64,000 bases of DNA from Dipteronia dyeriana. Lineage: Eukaryota > Streptophyta > Magnoliopsida > Sapindales > Sapindaceae. The stretch lies in assembly GCA_032871835.1 (NCBI GenBank), contig CM065299.1:47504706-47568705 (forward strand). Reading direction: 5' to 3'. The stretch's first letter is position 1; the number at the start of each line of letters is the position of its first letter. The notes under the pieces were generated by a model, which had not been told where the DNA came from, did no database searches, and saw only the letters and a program-made list of their open reading frames with translations. Made by a program: the position numbers and the translations under genes. Positions 1 through 10,908 of this stretch are shown piece after piece.

Positions 1-3000
1 TCAACATTGAGGGAAACCAGTTTGACGTTCTGTACAACGTTAGAGTTGTTCCCGGGAGCCACTCAACCTTATGAAGGGGAACAACTTTTATTATTTGGAA
101 ACCACTTAAATATTATCTATAACGTCAAAGTTATTCTCGGGATTAACTTTTTATTGGGAGCAACATTAACCTTGATGGAAACCACATTGACATTCTATCC
201 AATGTTCGAGTTGTTCCTGGAGCCACTCAACCTTAACAAGGGGAACAACTTTTATTTTTTGGAAACTACTCTATCATTACTATAACATAAAAGTTTTTCC
301 CGGGAACAAATTCTCGTTGGAAGCAACTTCAACTTTGGTGGAACCACTTTAAAGTTCTTTCCAACGTTAGAGTTGTTCCCAAGAACTAATCAACCTTATG
401 AAGGGGAACAACATTTGTTATTTGGAAACCACTAAAATTTTATCTAAAACGTCAAAGTTATTCTCGGGAATAACTTCTCAATGGGGTACATTCAACATTG
501 ATGAAAACAACTTAGACGTTCTATCAAACGTCGGTTGTTCCTGGGAACCAATTACCGTTAACGAGGGGAAAAACTTTTATTTTTTTGGAAACAACTATAA
601 CATCAACATTGATGTAAACCACTTTAACATTCTATGCAACGATAGAGTTGTTCCCGGGATCCACTCAACCCTAACAGGGAGAACAAAATTTATTTTTTTG
701 AAACAACTCTAATGTTATCTATAACATCAAAGTTGTTCCAGAGAATAACTTCTCGTTTAGAAAAACTTCAACGTTGATGGAAACCACTTTGACGTTCTAT
801 CCAACGTTAGAGTTGTTCCCAGAAAAAAGTCAACCTAAACAAGGTGAACAACCTTTATTTTTTGGAAACCACTATAATGTTATCTATAACGTCAATGTTG
901 TTTTCAGAAACAACTTATCGTTGGGAGAAACTTCAACATTGATTAAAACCACATTGACGTTCTATCCAACGTTAGAGTTCTTCCAGGGAACCACTCAACC
1001 TTAAAAACGGGAAAAACTTTTATTTTTTGAAAACAACATTAACGTTATCTATAACGTCAAAGTTTTTACCGCAAAAAACTTCTGGTTTGGAGCAACTTTA
1101 ACGTTGTTAGAAACTGATTTGACGTTCTATCCAATGTTGGAATGGTCCCCGGGAACCAATGAACCTTAACAAAGGGAACAACTTTTAGTTTTTGGAAACT
1201 ACTCTAACGTTATCTATAACGTCAAAGTTTTTCTAGAAAACAACTTCTCGCTGGGAGCAACTTCAACGTTGGTAGAAACCACTTTGTCTATCCAATGTTA
1301 GAGTTGTTCACGGGAACCACTCAACCTTAAGAAGGGGAAAACTTTTATTATTTGGAAACCACTTTAACGTTATCTGTTATGTCAAAGTTCTTTTCAGAAA
1401 TAACCTCTCGTTGGAAGCAGATTAACGTTGATGGAAACCACTTTGACTTTCTATTCAACGCTAGAGTTGTTCCCAAGAACCACTCAACTCTAACAAGTTG
1501 AACAACTTTTATATTTTGGAAACCACTCTAAAGCTATTTATATCGTCGAAGTTTTTTTCGGGAACAACTTCTCGTTGGAAGCAACTTGAACGTTGATGGG
1601 AACAACTTTGACGATCTGTCCAACGTCAAAGTTGTTCCCAGGAACAGCTTCTCGTTTAAAGCAACATCAATGTTGTTAGAAACCATTTTGACGTTCTATC
1701 CAACCTTAGAGTAGTTCTCGGGAACCAATCAACCTTCAGAAAGGGGACAATTTTTTTTTTTGGAAACCACTCTAACGTTATCGATAATGTCAAAGTTGTT
1801 CTCAGGAAAAACTTCACATGGGCAACAACTTCAACGTTGATGGAAACCACTTTGACGTTCTATTTAACGTTAGAGTTGTTCCCGTGAAAAACTCAACCTT
1901 AACAAGGGGAACCACTTTTATTTTCTGGAAACCACTCTAACGTTATCTATAACGTCAAAGTTTTTCCCGGGAACAAATTCTCGTCTTGAGCAACTTCGAA
2001 GTTGTTGTAAACCACTTTGACGTTCTGTCCAACGTTATAGTTTTTTCTGGGAACAACTCAACCTTAAGAAGGGGAATAACTTTTATTATTTATAAACCAC
2101 TCAACTGTTATCTATAACGTCAAAGTTATTCTCGAGAATAACTTCTCGTAGGGAGCAACTTCAACATTGATGGAGACCACTTTTACGTTCTATCCAACAT
2201 TAGAGTTGTTCCCGGGAACCACTCAACCGTAACGAGGGGAACAACAATTATTTTTTTTGAAACAACTCTAGCGTTATCTATAACGTCAAAGTTGTTCACG
2301 AGAATAAATTTTTGTTGGGAGCAACTTCAATGTTGATGGAAACCACTTTGACGTTCTATCTAATGTTAGAGTTATTCCGGGGAACCACTCAACCCTAACA
2401 GGGGGAAAAAAATTATTTATTTCAAACCACTTTAATGTTATCTATAACATCAAAGTTGTTCCCGATAATAACTTCTCGCTGGGTACAACTTCAAAATTGA
2501 TGGAAACCACTTTGACGTTCTATCCAAGGTTAGAGTTGTTTCCGGGAACAACTGAACTTTAACGGGATTGAAACACTTTTATTTTTTTTAAAACCACTCT
2601 AAAGTTATCTATAACGTTGAAGTTGTTCCTGATAACAACTTCTCGTTGCGAAGAACATCAATTTTGACAGAAACCACTTTGATGTTCTATCCAACATTAC
2701 AGTTGTTCCCAGGAACCACTCGACCCTAACGAGGGGGACAACATTTATTTTTTTGAAACCACTCTTAGAATATCTATAACGTCAAAGTTGTTCCTAGAAA
2801 CAAATTCTCGTTGGGAGCAATTTCAACGTTGATGGAAACCACTTTGACGTTCTATCCAATGTTAGAGTTGTTCCTGGGATCCACTTAACCTTAATAAAGG
2901 GAACAACATTTATTTTTTAGAAATCACTCTAACATTATCGATAACGTCAAAGTTGTTCTCAGGAACAAATTCTCGTTGGAAGCAACGTCAACATTTAATG

Positions 3001-4690
3001 AACCCACTTTGACGTTCTATCCAACGTTAGAGTTTTTCCCAGAAACCACTCAACCAAAACAAGGATAACAACTTTTTTTTTTTGAAACCACTCTAACGTT
3101 ATTGATATCATCAATTTTTTTCCTGAGAACAACCTCTCGGTGGGGGCAACTTCAACGTTAATGGAAACCATTTTGACTTCTATCCAACATTAGAGTTGTT
3201 CACGAGACCTACACAACCTTAAAGAGGTGAACAACTTTATTATTTGGAAACAAGTCTAACATCATCTGTAATGTCAAAGTAATTCTCATTGGTATCAACT
3301 TCAACGGTTATGGAAACCACTTTAACGTACTATCCAATTTTAGAGTTGTTCCCGAGAACTACTCTACCATAAAAAGGGGAACAACTTTTATATTTCGGAA
3401 ACCACTCTAATATTATCTATAATGTCGAAGTTTCTCCCGAGAACAACATCTCGTTGGAAGCAACTTCAACATTGATGGAAACCACTTTGACGTTCTGTAC
3501 AACGTTAGAGTTGTTCCTAGGAGCCACTAAACCTTATGAAGGGGAACAACTTTTATTAATTGGAAACAATTTAAAAGTTATCTATAACGTCAAAGTTATT
3601 CTCGGGATTAACTTCTCGTTGGTAGCAACATTAACGTTGATGGAAACCATTTTGACACTTTATCGAATGTTTGAGTTTTATCCTGGGAACCACTCAACCT
3701 TAACGAGGGGAACAAATTTTATTTTTTGGAAAAAGCTATAACGTTATTTATAATGTCAAAGTTGTTCCTGAGAACAACTTCTCGTAGCGAGCAACTTCAA
3801 CATTGATGGAAACCACTTTGATGTTCTATCCAACATCAGAGTTGTTCCTTGGTGCCACTCAACCTTAATAAGGGGAACAACTTTTATTTTTTGGAAACCA
3901 CTCTATCGTTACTATAACATAAAAGTTTTTCCCAGGAACAAATTCTCGTTGGAAGCAACTTCAACTTTGGTTGAAACCACTTTGAAGTTCTTTCCAACGT
4001 TAGAGTTGTTCCCGGGAACCAATCAACCTTATGAAGGGGAACAACATTTGTTATTTGGAAACAACTAAAATTTTATCTAAAACGTCAATGTTATTCTCGG
4101 GAATAACTTCTCGATGGGAGCAACTTCAACGTTGATGAAAACCACTTAGACGTTCTGTCCAACGTCAGTTGTTCCCGGGAACCACTTACTGTTAACGAGG
4201 GGAACAACTTTATTTTTTTGGAAACAACTATAACGTTATTTATAACGTCAAAGTAGTTCCCGAGAACAACATCTCGTTGGGAGTAACTTCAACATTGATG
4301 TAAACCACTTTAACAATCTATGCAACGATAGAGTTGTTCCCGGGATCCACTCAACCCTTATAGTGGAAACAAATTTTATTTTTTTGAAACCACTCTAACG
4401 TTATCTATAACGTTAAAGTTGTTCCAGAGAATAACTTCTCGTTTGGAGAAACTTCAACGTTGATGGAAACCGCTTTGACGTTCTATCCAACGTTAGAGTT
4501 GTTCCCGGGAACCAGTCAACCTAAACAACGTGAACAACTTTTATTTTTTGGAAACCACTATTATGTTATCGATAACGTCAAAGTTGTTTTCGGAAGCAAC
4601 TTCTCGTTGGGAGCAACTTCAACGTTCATGGAAACCACTTTGACGTTCTATTCAACGATAGAGTTGTTGCCGAAAACCACTAAGCCTTAA
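1..4690 (+). repeat. Long-range duplication inside satellite block 1 (about 22-monomer period)
   Basis: The monomers at 1-1010 are repeated, with the same private variants, at 3466-4690. The variant with CTGTACAACG and CCTTATGAAGGGG lies at 1 and at 3466 (offset 3465, 21 units). The TATAACATAAAAG variant lies at 281 and 3913 (offset 3632, 22 units). GTCAACCTAAACAA lies at 829 and 4515 (offset 3686). The growing offset reflects one extra monomer near 3640-3800 in the second copy and a deletion of about 54 bp near 601 in the first. The first copy is cut by the window edge. Confidence 0.8.
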
Positions 4691-4956
4691 GAAGTGGAAC
4701 AACTTTTATTTCTTGGAAACCACTCTAACGTTATCGATAACGTCAAAGTTGTTCTAAGGAACAACCTCTCGTTGGGAGCAACTTCAACATTGATGGAAAC
4801 CACCTTGACGATCTATCCAACGTTAGAGTTGTTCCCGGGAGCCACCCAACTTTAACAAGGGGAACAACTTTAATTTTTTGGAAACCACTGAAACGTTATC
4901 TATGACATCAAAGTTTTTCCTGGGAACAACTTCTTGTCGGGAGCAACTTCAATATT

Positions 4957-4961
4957 GATAG
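4957..4961. repeat. Left target-site duplication (GATAG) of the copia element
   Basis: GATAG directly precedes the TGTTGG terminus at 4962 and recurs exactly at 14666-14670, just after the CAACA terminus at 14665. Joining the flanks across one copy recreates an unbroken satellite monomer (ATTGATAG then AAACCACTTTGACG). Confidence 0.95.
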
Positions 4962-5665
4962 TGTTGGAACCACGTTCACCGGTTACGCAGTGGAGCTAGG
5001 TTTTAAAATTTTAATACAGATCATAATCTGTATCTAGGACCAGTGAACTTTGTATTGTAATTATTTTTCAAAACTAATACATACAATATTCAAACACAGG
5101 AAATTGTAATCAATGAAATTAGAAGAACATACCAACGTTTGGAGGCTCCTTCACTTTATGTTATGCTCCTGTCTGAACCAATCTTACCAACGTTTGAAAG
5201 CTCCTTCACTTTACAATGTGCTCTTACTTGAACCATTCGACCTTCCTCGCTATCTCCCGGGACTGGTAACTGCGTGTGGGTGCGTCACGGTCTCAGGAAC
5301 TTCAATGAAGGATGTAGAGAGAATTGAAGAAACTCTTTCTTCTATGTGTTTCAAAAACATAAAAAACATGAAACAAGATATATATATGTAAATAAATATC
5401 TATATATATCGCTGCAGATGAAGCAAGATATACTGATTACTTTTTTTTCTTTCCTTGATTCACGCACCCTAATCTGCCTTTTTCACAAATTTTTTATATA
5501 TATCACGTCTCTACAAATATATATATCACTCACGCCTCTGCCAAATAATATATGCATAACGCCTTTGCAATATATATATATTTTTTTCTTTCTTGTTTCA
5601 CGCCATATGCATGTGTTTTACGTAAAGTCAACACACTTTTTGTTTAATATATAAAACACATATAT

Positions 5666-5719
<54 letters not shown>

Positions 5720-7128
5720 CTAATTTGCATCTGATGCAATCTCTTATGTTATAATTGATATATATCTTTTAATTATCCTTTTCAAATATATCTAATATAT
5801 TAAAAGTGATAATAAGTATTTTAAATTTGAACTTAAATTCAAATACTCAGATAAATGATTTAGTAAAATAAAATAATCATATTAATTTATCTTCACCTAA
5901 ATCAATATATCAACTAACACCCTCCAATTAATAGTTAATTAATAATTCATAATTATCAATATAATTAAATAACCTAATTATTTAATTAATTTAACTATTA
6001 ACATTCATTAATTAAATAATCTCATTATTCAATTAATTCCCGAATATATACATGTCACTTTTGTAACACAATTAATTGGACAATCCAATTAATTAACCGT
6101 GACCCTTGTTACCTAAATCGATCGGGCTAGCAAGGGGACCTGATGGACCCACAGTATTTTGAGCTCCAATAATCCTTGGAATCATTAATTAAACTCTTTA
6201 ATTAATATTCCTTGATTATTAACTCCGGTGTTATTCCACTAAAAACCCGAAGCTGCACTCTCTCAACTGTAGACGCTTTTTTCACAGACCGATACAACTC
6301 GGTGTCTATCTATATAGCTATTACACATGGTGTGATCCTCCACAGTAGTTCATAGTTAGAGCTGGGTCATAATGTCTATTATACCCCTCTAATTACATAT
6401 ATCCTTTAAGTACCATTGATTCTATAATGAAAAATAAATCTTATTTCATCACGGAATTAGGAGAGTGCTCATATTGTCCAAGCCCCGAATCAACCTTTAA
6501 GAGAACTACCATCTACTTCTCACAAGAAGGAGTGGATTCCACTATTGTGTACAAATCTTCCCAGCCATAAGTCAAACTGCAATCCCAACATATGGAGCAT
6601 ATTGATGAGGAAATGCATCTGACCTCACCCATGGTATATCAAAGACCACGATCTAACCTGAAGGAGTCGATAAGACATTCAGGATTAAGATCACCCACAT
6701 ATAGCCATCATTAGTTGATATATATGAATCTCATCGGTTAACGGATCTTGGTGAGAGATTCATATAGATCATGGCCCAGTCCTATATGATCACATCATAC
6801 AATGTGCCTCCATTCCTATATCTTATATGAATGATTCAGGATAGAATCACCGTACATTACTGAATAGGCCATAACTATAGATTAACCACAAATAAAGTAC
6901 CCATATTTATTTGCTATCTATGGACTCTTTAGATTGCACGTCTCTTACTGTATCCATCCGTATATGATACTCATATACACAGTTCAAGATTACATCCAGC
7001 AATCTTGGATGTTAAATATATGCACAAGTTATAAAATAAACAACATAACAAGAATGAATTGAACTTTTCCTTTTATTTATTTCATAAATCCATTTACAAA
7101 TTACATATTTAGGGCATAAACCCCAACA
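4962..7128 (-). repeat. 3' LTR of copia copy 1
   Basis: A 2167-bp direct repeat of 12448-14665. Read on the minus strand it starts TGTTGGGGTTTATGCCC and ends GGTTCCAACA. It contains an AT microsatellite at 5671-5712 and an AT-rich tract to about 6060, absent of coding signal. The small reading frames at 5113-5654 are LTR sequence and not genes, because they recur at equivalent places in the other LTR. Confidence 0.95.
5671..5712. repeat. (AT)n microsatellite within the LTR
   Basis: About 21 uninterrupted AT dinucleotides. Equivalent AT tracts of different length sit in the other LTRs at 13041-13078 and 58785-58824, so the locus is length-variable within the family. Confidence 0.95.
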
Positions 7129-7145
7129 ATCTCAGACTTGCACTA
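7129..7145 (-). other. Degenerate polypurine tract position, copia copy 1
   Basis: On the minus strand the bases abutting the 3' LTR read GCAAGTCTGAGAT, where a purine-rich plus-strand primer is expected. It is only partly purine, so it appears decayed or weak. Position next to the LTR is the main support. Confidence 0.45.
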
Positions 7146-7800
7146 AAGCATGTGAGGCATGTCTCGTAACCCTAGACCATCTAGGTGACCGGAAAACACT
7201 TTAGCCGGTAAGGTCTTCGTAAATGGATCAGCATGATTGTCTTTTGAGGCTATCTTGGTGACTATCACATCTCCTCTCTATACTATCTCTCTAATGAGAT
7301 GATACTTTCTCTCTATATGCTTCCCTCTTTTATGGCTTCTTGGTTCTTTGGAATTAGCCATAACAACATTGTTATCACAATAAAGTGTGATAGGCATATC
7401 CAAATCTGGAACAACTTCCAGATCACTCAAGAACTTACGGAGCAAAACAACCTCTTTAGCAGCTTCAAAAGCAACTACATATTCGCCTTCCATGGTGGAG
7501 TCAGCAATGCAAGATTGCTTGATACTTCCCCACACAATGGCTTTACCACCCAGGATGAATACTAATCTCGACGTGGATTTCCTAGAATCCCTGTTTGACT
7601 AAAAATCAGAATCTGTGTATCTTAACGGGATCAAATCCTGCCCGGAATACACTAGCATATAGTCTCTCGTTCTCCGAAGATACTTGAGAATTATCTTGAC
7701 AGCAACCCAATGATCTAATCCTGGGTTGGACTGGTATCTGCTGACTACTCCCACTGCATAGCAGATGTCCGGTCTCGTGCATAACATAGCATACATGAGA
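7135..7800 (-). pseudogene. Copia RNase H domain and Pol C-terminus (copy 1)
   Basis: RNase H degrades the RNA strand of the RNA/DNA hybrid during reverse transcription. Minus-strand reading frames at 7599-7796 and 7278-7535 give typical plant copia signatures: TRPDICYAVGVVSRYQSNP leading into the domain, YTDSDF (canonical copia RNase H start with its acidic residues), STMEGEY (canonical STMEAEY, holding the catalytic Glu), LYCDNNVV (catalytic Asp) and KHIERKYHLIREIV near the end. An in-frame stop directly follows YTDSDF and another follows REIV. Similarity resumes beyond it as far as a few bases before the 3' LTR. The domain order is preserved but the chain is broken, so this is a relic. Confidence 0.9.
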
Positions 7801-8760
7801 CTACCTACTGCCGATGCTCAGGGTATACGTCTCATATCCTCAACTTCTTGAGATGTCTTAGGACACTGTTCCTTAGACAAGTGAACTTCATGCCTATAAG
7901 GTAAATTACCTTTCTTGGAGTTTTGCATCGAAAATCGCATCAGAATTTTGTCAATATATGATGTCTATGACAGTGCTATGAGTTTTTTCTTACGATCCCT
8001 TATAAGTTGGATCCCTAGAACTTAACTCGCATTTCCCAAGTCTTTCATTTGGAATTGGCTAGCCAGCCAGCCCTCCCACATTATTCCCAATGAGTAGGAT
8101 ATCATCTACGTTTAGGACCAAGAAAATGACTTTTTTTTTCAATGATGCGCTTGTAGACACAAGGCTCATCGACGTTTTGCTCGAAGCCATTGGTTTTGAG
8201 CACATCATCAAACCTAATGTTCTAAGATTTAGATGATTGCTTAAGTCCATAGATGGGCCTTTGCAGCTTGCAAACCTTTTGCTCTTGATCTGGAGACACG
8301 AATCCTTCTGGTTGCATCATATAGATGCTCTCATCAAGATTGCCATTAAAGAATGCAGTCTTGACGTCGATTTTCCAAATTTCATAATTGAAATAGGCAG
8401 CAATGGATAAGAGAATCCTAATAGACTTAAACATGGCTACTGGCGAGAAGGTCTCTTCATAATCGACCCCCTCTTTCTAGGTATAACCCTTGGCCACTAG
8501 CCTAGCTTTGAAGGTCTCTACCTTTCCGTCTACTCCTATCTTTCTCTTGTATAACCACTTACACCCTATGGGTTTTACCCCATCCGGTAAGTCTACAAGA
8601 TCCCAGACTGAGTTAGAGTTCATGGACTTCATCTTGAGATTCATGGCTTTAAAACCATTCCTCTTTATCCGGATCTTCCATTGCATTCTTAAATGTCAGT
8701 GGATCATACATATTATCAGTAGAGACAACATATTGTCCCTCACCTATAGCTAAATAGCGT
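7801..8760 (-). pseudogene. Copia reverse transcriptase domain (copy 1)
   Basis: RNA-directed DNA polymerase of the retroelement. Minus-strand segments in order: VWDLVDLPDGVKPIGCKW and FKARLVAKGYT (8477-8686), IDVKTAFFNGNLDESIYM and PIYGLKQSSKS (8222-8434), and LVLNVDDILLIGNN (8059-8250). The first catalytic Asp is in IDVKTAF and the DD pair is in NVDD (canonical YVDD, with Asn for Tyr). Stops follow AKGYT and QSSKS. The NVDD segment is in another frame because of an indel at a nine-base A/T run around 8131-8139. The region up to 7801 is the connection to RNase H and also contains stops. The family is certain, and the polymerase cannot be made as one chain. Confidence 0.92.
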
Positions 8761-8837
8761 TCAGGTTATTTCAAAACCCTCTCACTACTTCTAGGTGGTA
8801 GTGTATCCTGATCAGGAACCATCTGACTCTCATATGT

Positions 8838-9718
8838 TTATGGATCAACAACTCTTGTCGATGAAGCACTAGTCTCACCAGGCTCCAACTCATTCAATAC
8901 AATCTTAGAATGAGGTTTATGGTCACTAATGTAATTATCCTCAAGAAACTTTGCATTTGTCGATACAAATACTTTGTTGTCTTCAGGACTATTAAAGTGT
9001 CCACCTCTGGTCTCCTTGGAGTATCTTACAAACAGGCAGACAACAGACTTGGAGTCTAGCTTTCCAGTACTATTCTTCAGCACGTGTGCTGGACACCCCC
9101 ATATGTAGAAATGTCATAAACTAGCTTTACGACCATTCCACAACTCTAGGGGAGTCTTATGAACAGATTTGGATGACACTTCATTCAAAATGTATACCGC
9201 TGTTTGTAACGCATATCCCCAAAAAGAATTTGGTAATGATAAGAAACTAATCATAGATCTCATCATTTCCATCAGGGTTCTATTTCTCCTATCCGCTACA
9301 CCATTTTGTTAAGATGTACAGGGAGCTGTGAGTTTGGAAACTATCCCATGCTCGACCATGAAGTCTTCAAACTCTTAGTCAAGGTACTCACCTGGACGAT
9401 CCGATCGTAGTGACTTGATAGACCTACCTAATTGATTCTCAACTTCAGTTGAAAATTCTTTGAACATTTCAAATGTTTTCGACTTCCGTTGCATTAGGTA
9501 GACTTATCCATATCTTGAGTAGTCATCTATAAAGGTGACATAATACTCATAACCACCCCTAGCTTTAACATTCATCGGTCCGTAGACGTCTGTATGTATA
9601 AGCTCTAGCGATTCTTTAGCTCCAAGCCGTTTTCCAATAAAAGGTCTCTTAGTCATCTTACCTTCTAGACAAGATTCATAGACAGGTAATGTGCCAACCT
9701 TTAACTCACTTAAAAGTT
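8838..9718 (-). pseudogene. Copia integrase domain (copy 1)
   Basis: DDE integrase that inserts element cDNA. On the minus strand the first catalytic Asp is in IHTDVYGPM followed by YYVTFIDDYSRYG (about 9525-9600). The second is in LRSDRPGEYL (about 9380-9415). The third acidic position reads [11 protein letters not shown] (about 9270-9310), with Asp where copia integrases have Glu (GVAERRN). A stop lies just upstream of this motif and more occur elsewhere. The last part, at 8838-9083, resembles the stretch linking integrase to reverse transcriptase. The HHCC zinc-finger N-terminus is incomplete because of the deletion noted in the neighbouring protease and pre-integrase entry. Confidence 0.9.
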
Positions 9719-10173
9719 CGTTTAGTTTTTTGTTTTTCAGCCTTAAACATTTCGGTGTTGAGCAGTGTAGTATGTATTAACGATCTCAACACATACAAAT
9801 TATTTTCATTAATTCTTGAACAAATATCCAGACCATTCTTTCTAATAATAACAGACTTATTATTAAAAGAAACAGAATATTTTTGTTCTAACAATTTAGA
9901 AATGGAAATCAAATTTTGTGTAAATACAAGAATATAAAATACATTATCCAACAATAAATAATTATTACAAAAACGTAATCTAATTACGCCCAATGTTCGT
10001 GCCGACACGACATCCCTTAACCCCACACGCATTTAGAAGGCGTGCTCCTCTAGCTGTGTCCAAGAATCAGTCCATTGTAAAGAAGAACAAACACGGTTAG
10101 TGGCCCCCGAATCAACTATCCAGGGTGAAGAATCATCTTCCACTAAACATGACTCAAGAACAAGTAAATCATA
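9719..10173 (-). pseudogene. Copia protease and GAG-pre-integrase region (copy 1)
   Basis: The aspartic protease signature DSGATNRVCSS appears on the minus strand near 10090-10120, preceded by a segment matching LLVLESCLVEDDSSP. The active-site Asp-Ser-Gly is intact. A stop follows about 20 codons later, at the join to the frame at 9706-10032, which reads LDNVFYILVFTQNLISISKL and LLEQKYSVSFNNKSVIIRK, typical of the GAG-pre-integrase segment. Compared with copy 2 (62300-62440), about 100 bases are missing at about 9718, removing the HVRLGH histidines of the integrase zinc finger. This loss alone would disable integration. Confidence 0.88.
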
Positions 10174-10908
10174 TTTACTTTTCTTGAATTCTTCTTGCTT
10201 TGGGCTTTCTTGGGTTTGGGCTTACCATTCGTTTTTCCAGTAGACCTCTTTCTCTTCTTATTATTAGAGTAGGAAGATGGTTTAACAACATTTGCCTCAC
10301 TGGTCTTACCCTTGTTGTCCTTAGTCAAGTACTCAAAGGTAGTGAGCTCAATAAGCAATTGTGTGAGATTGAACCTTAACTTGTTCACCGTAGTTGCTTT
10401 TAAACTGGTCAAAACTCTTTTGAAGAGTCGTCAGTATGATGCTCATTTGACTATGTTCGTCAATGGCTCCGCCATTGACATCTACCTTGTTGAAGTAGGA
10501 TATCATGCTCAGGACATGTTCCCGAACTGACATACCTTCCTTCATACGAGTGAGCATAGAAGAACGAATATCTTCGTGTCGCTTTGGCTCGGAGGGTTGC
10601 CCGAACATAGCTTGCAATGAATCTAGAATTTCAAATGCTGAAGTCATTGCTTCATGGTTTGTGACAAGCACATCTGTTATAGAAGCCAACAGATATGTTT
10701 GGGCCTTCTCATCAGATGAGACCCATCGCTCGTATGGCTCACAAACAGTTCGTGTGGCATTGGCAGCAGGCGCTGGAGGACATTCCTCTGTAAGCACAAA
10801 CTTGAGGTCTTTGGTGACCAATATTGCATTAATGTTAAGTTTCCACTTAGTGTAGTTATCACCAGTTAATTTGTCGTTTGCAAGAATTTGAAGTAATGCA
10901 GAAGACAT
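10174..10908 (-). pseudogene. Copia gag (copy 1), frameshifted
   Basis: Structural capsid/nucleocapsid protein. I choose the ATG at 10906-10908 (MSSALLQILANDKLTGDNY) because copy 2 aligns from that codon. The upstream ATG at 10935 adds nine residues that are not shared. The first frame runs to about 10385 with the UBN2/gag-type pattern: YTKWKLNINAILV, VLTEECPP, RWVSSDEKAQTYLLASITD, ILDSLQAMFGQPS and MKEGMSVREHVLSMI. A 2-base loss after KSNY shifts the frame into the segment at 10143-10412 (RFNLTQLLIELTTFE). A second shift lies near 10192. The C-terminus is a Lys-rich tail running straight into the protease region. No CCHC zinc knuckle is present, although copia Gag usually carries one here. 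Confidence 0.92.

Larger units (their letters stand above)
1..4961 (+). repeat. 165-bp satellite array, block 1 (about 30 monomers)
   Basis: Head-to-tail tandem array with a unit of about 165 bp. Recurring landmarks in order are GATGGAAACCACTTTGACG, CCAACGTTAGAGTTGTT, CCCGGGAACCACTCAACC, GGGGAACAACTTTTATT, GGAAACCACTCTAACG, TTATCTATAACGTCAAAG and TTGTTCCCGAGAACAAC. Spacing between equivalent landmarks was measured as 166 and 164 bp at 2161, 2327 and 2491. Neighbouring monomers differ by many substitutions and a few small indels. Short reading frames on both strands here are by-products of the repeat. The block ends inside a monomer where the copia element at 4962 is inserted. I do not recognise the satellite as a named family. 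Confidence 0.97.

Noticed and set aside
7..1004. Small plus-strand reading frames of 76-104 codons in the first kilobase, with similar ones on both strands throughout the satellite blocks
   Set aside because: They are phase-locked translations of the 165-bp repeat, stop at the same repeat position, lack conserved domains and vary freely between monomers.
5113..5654. Possible short genes at 5113-5391 and 5346-5654
   Set aside because: They lie wholly within the LTR, and equivalent sequence with indels and stops occurs at 12600-13000 and 58900-59150.
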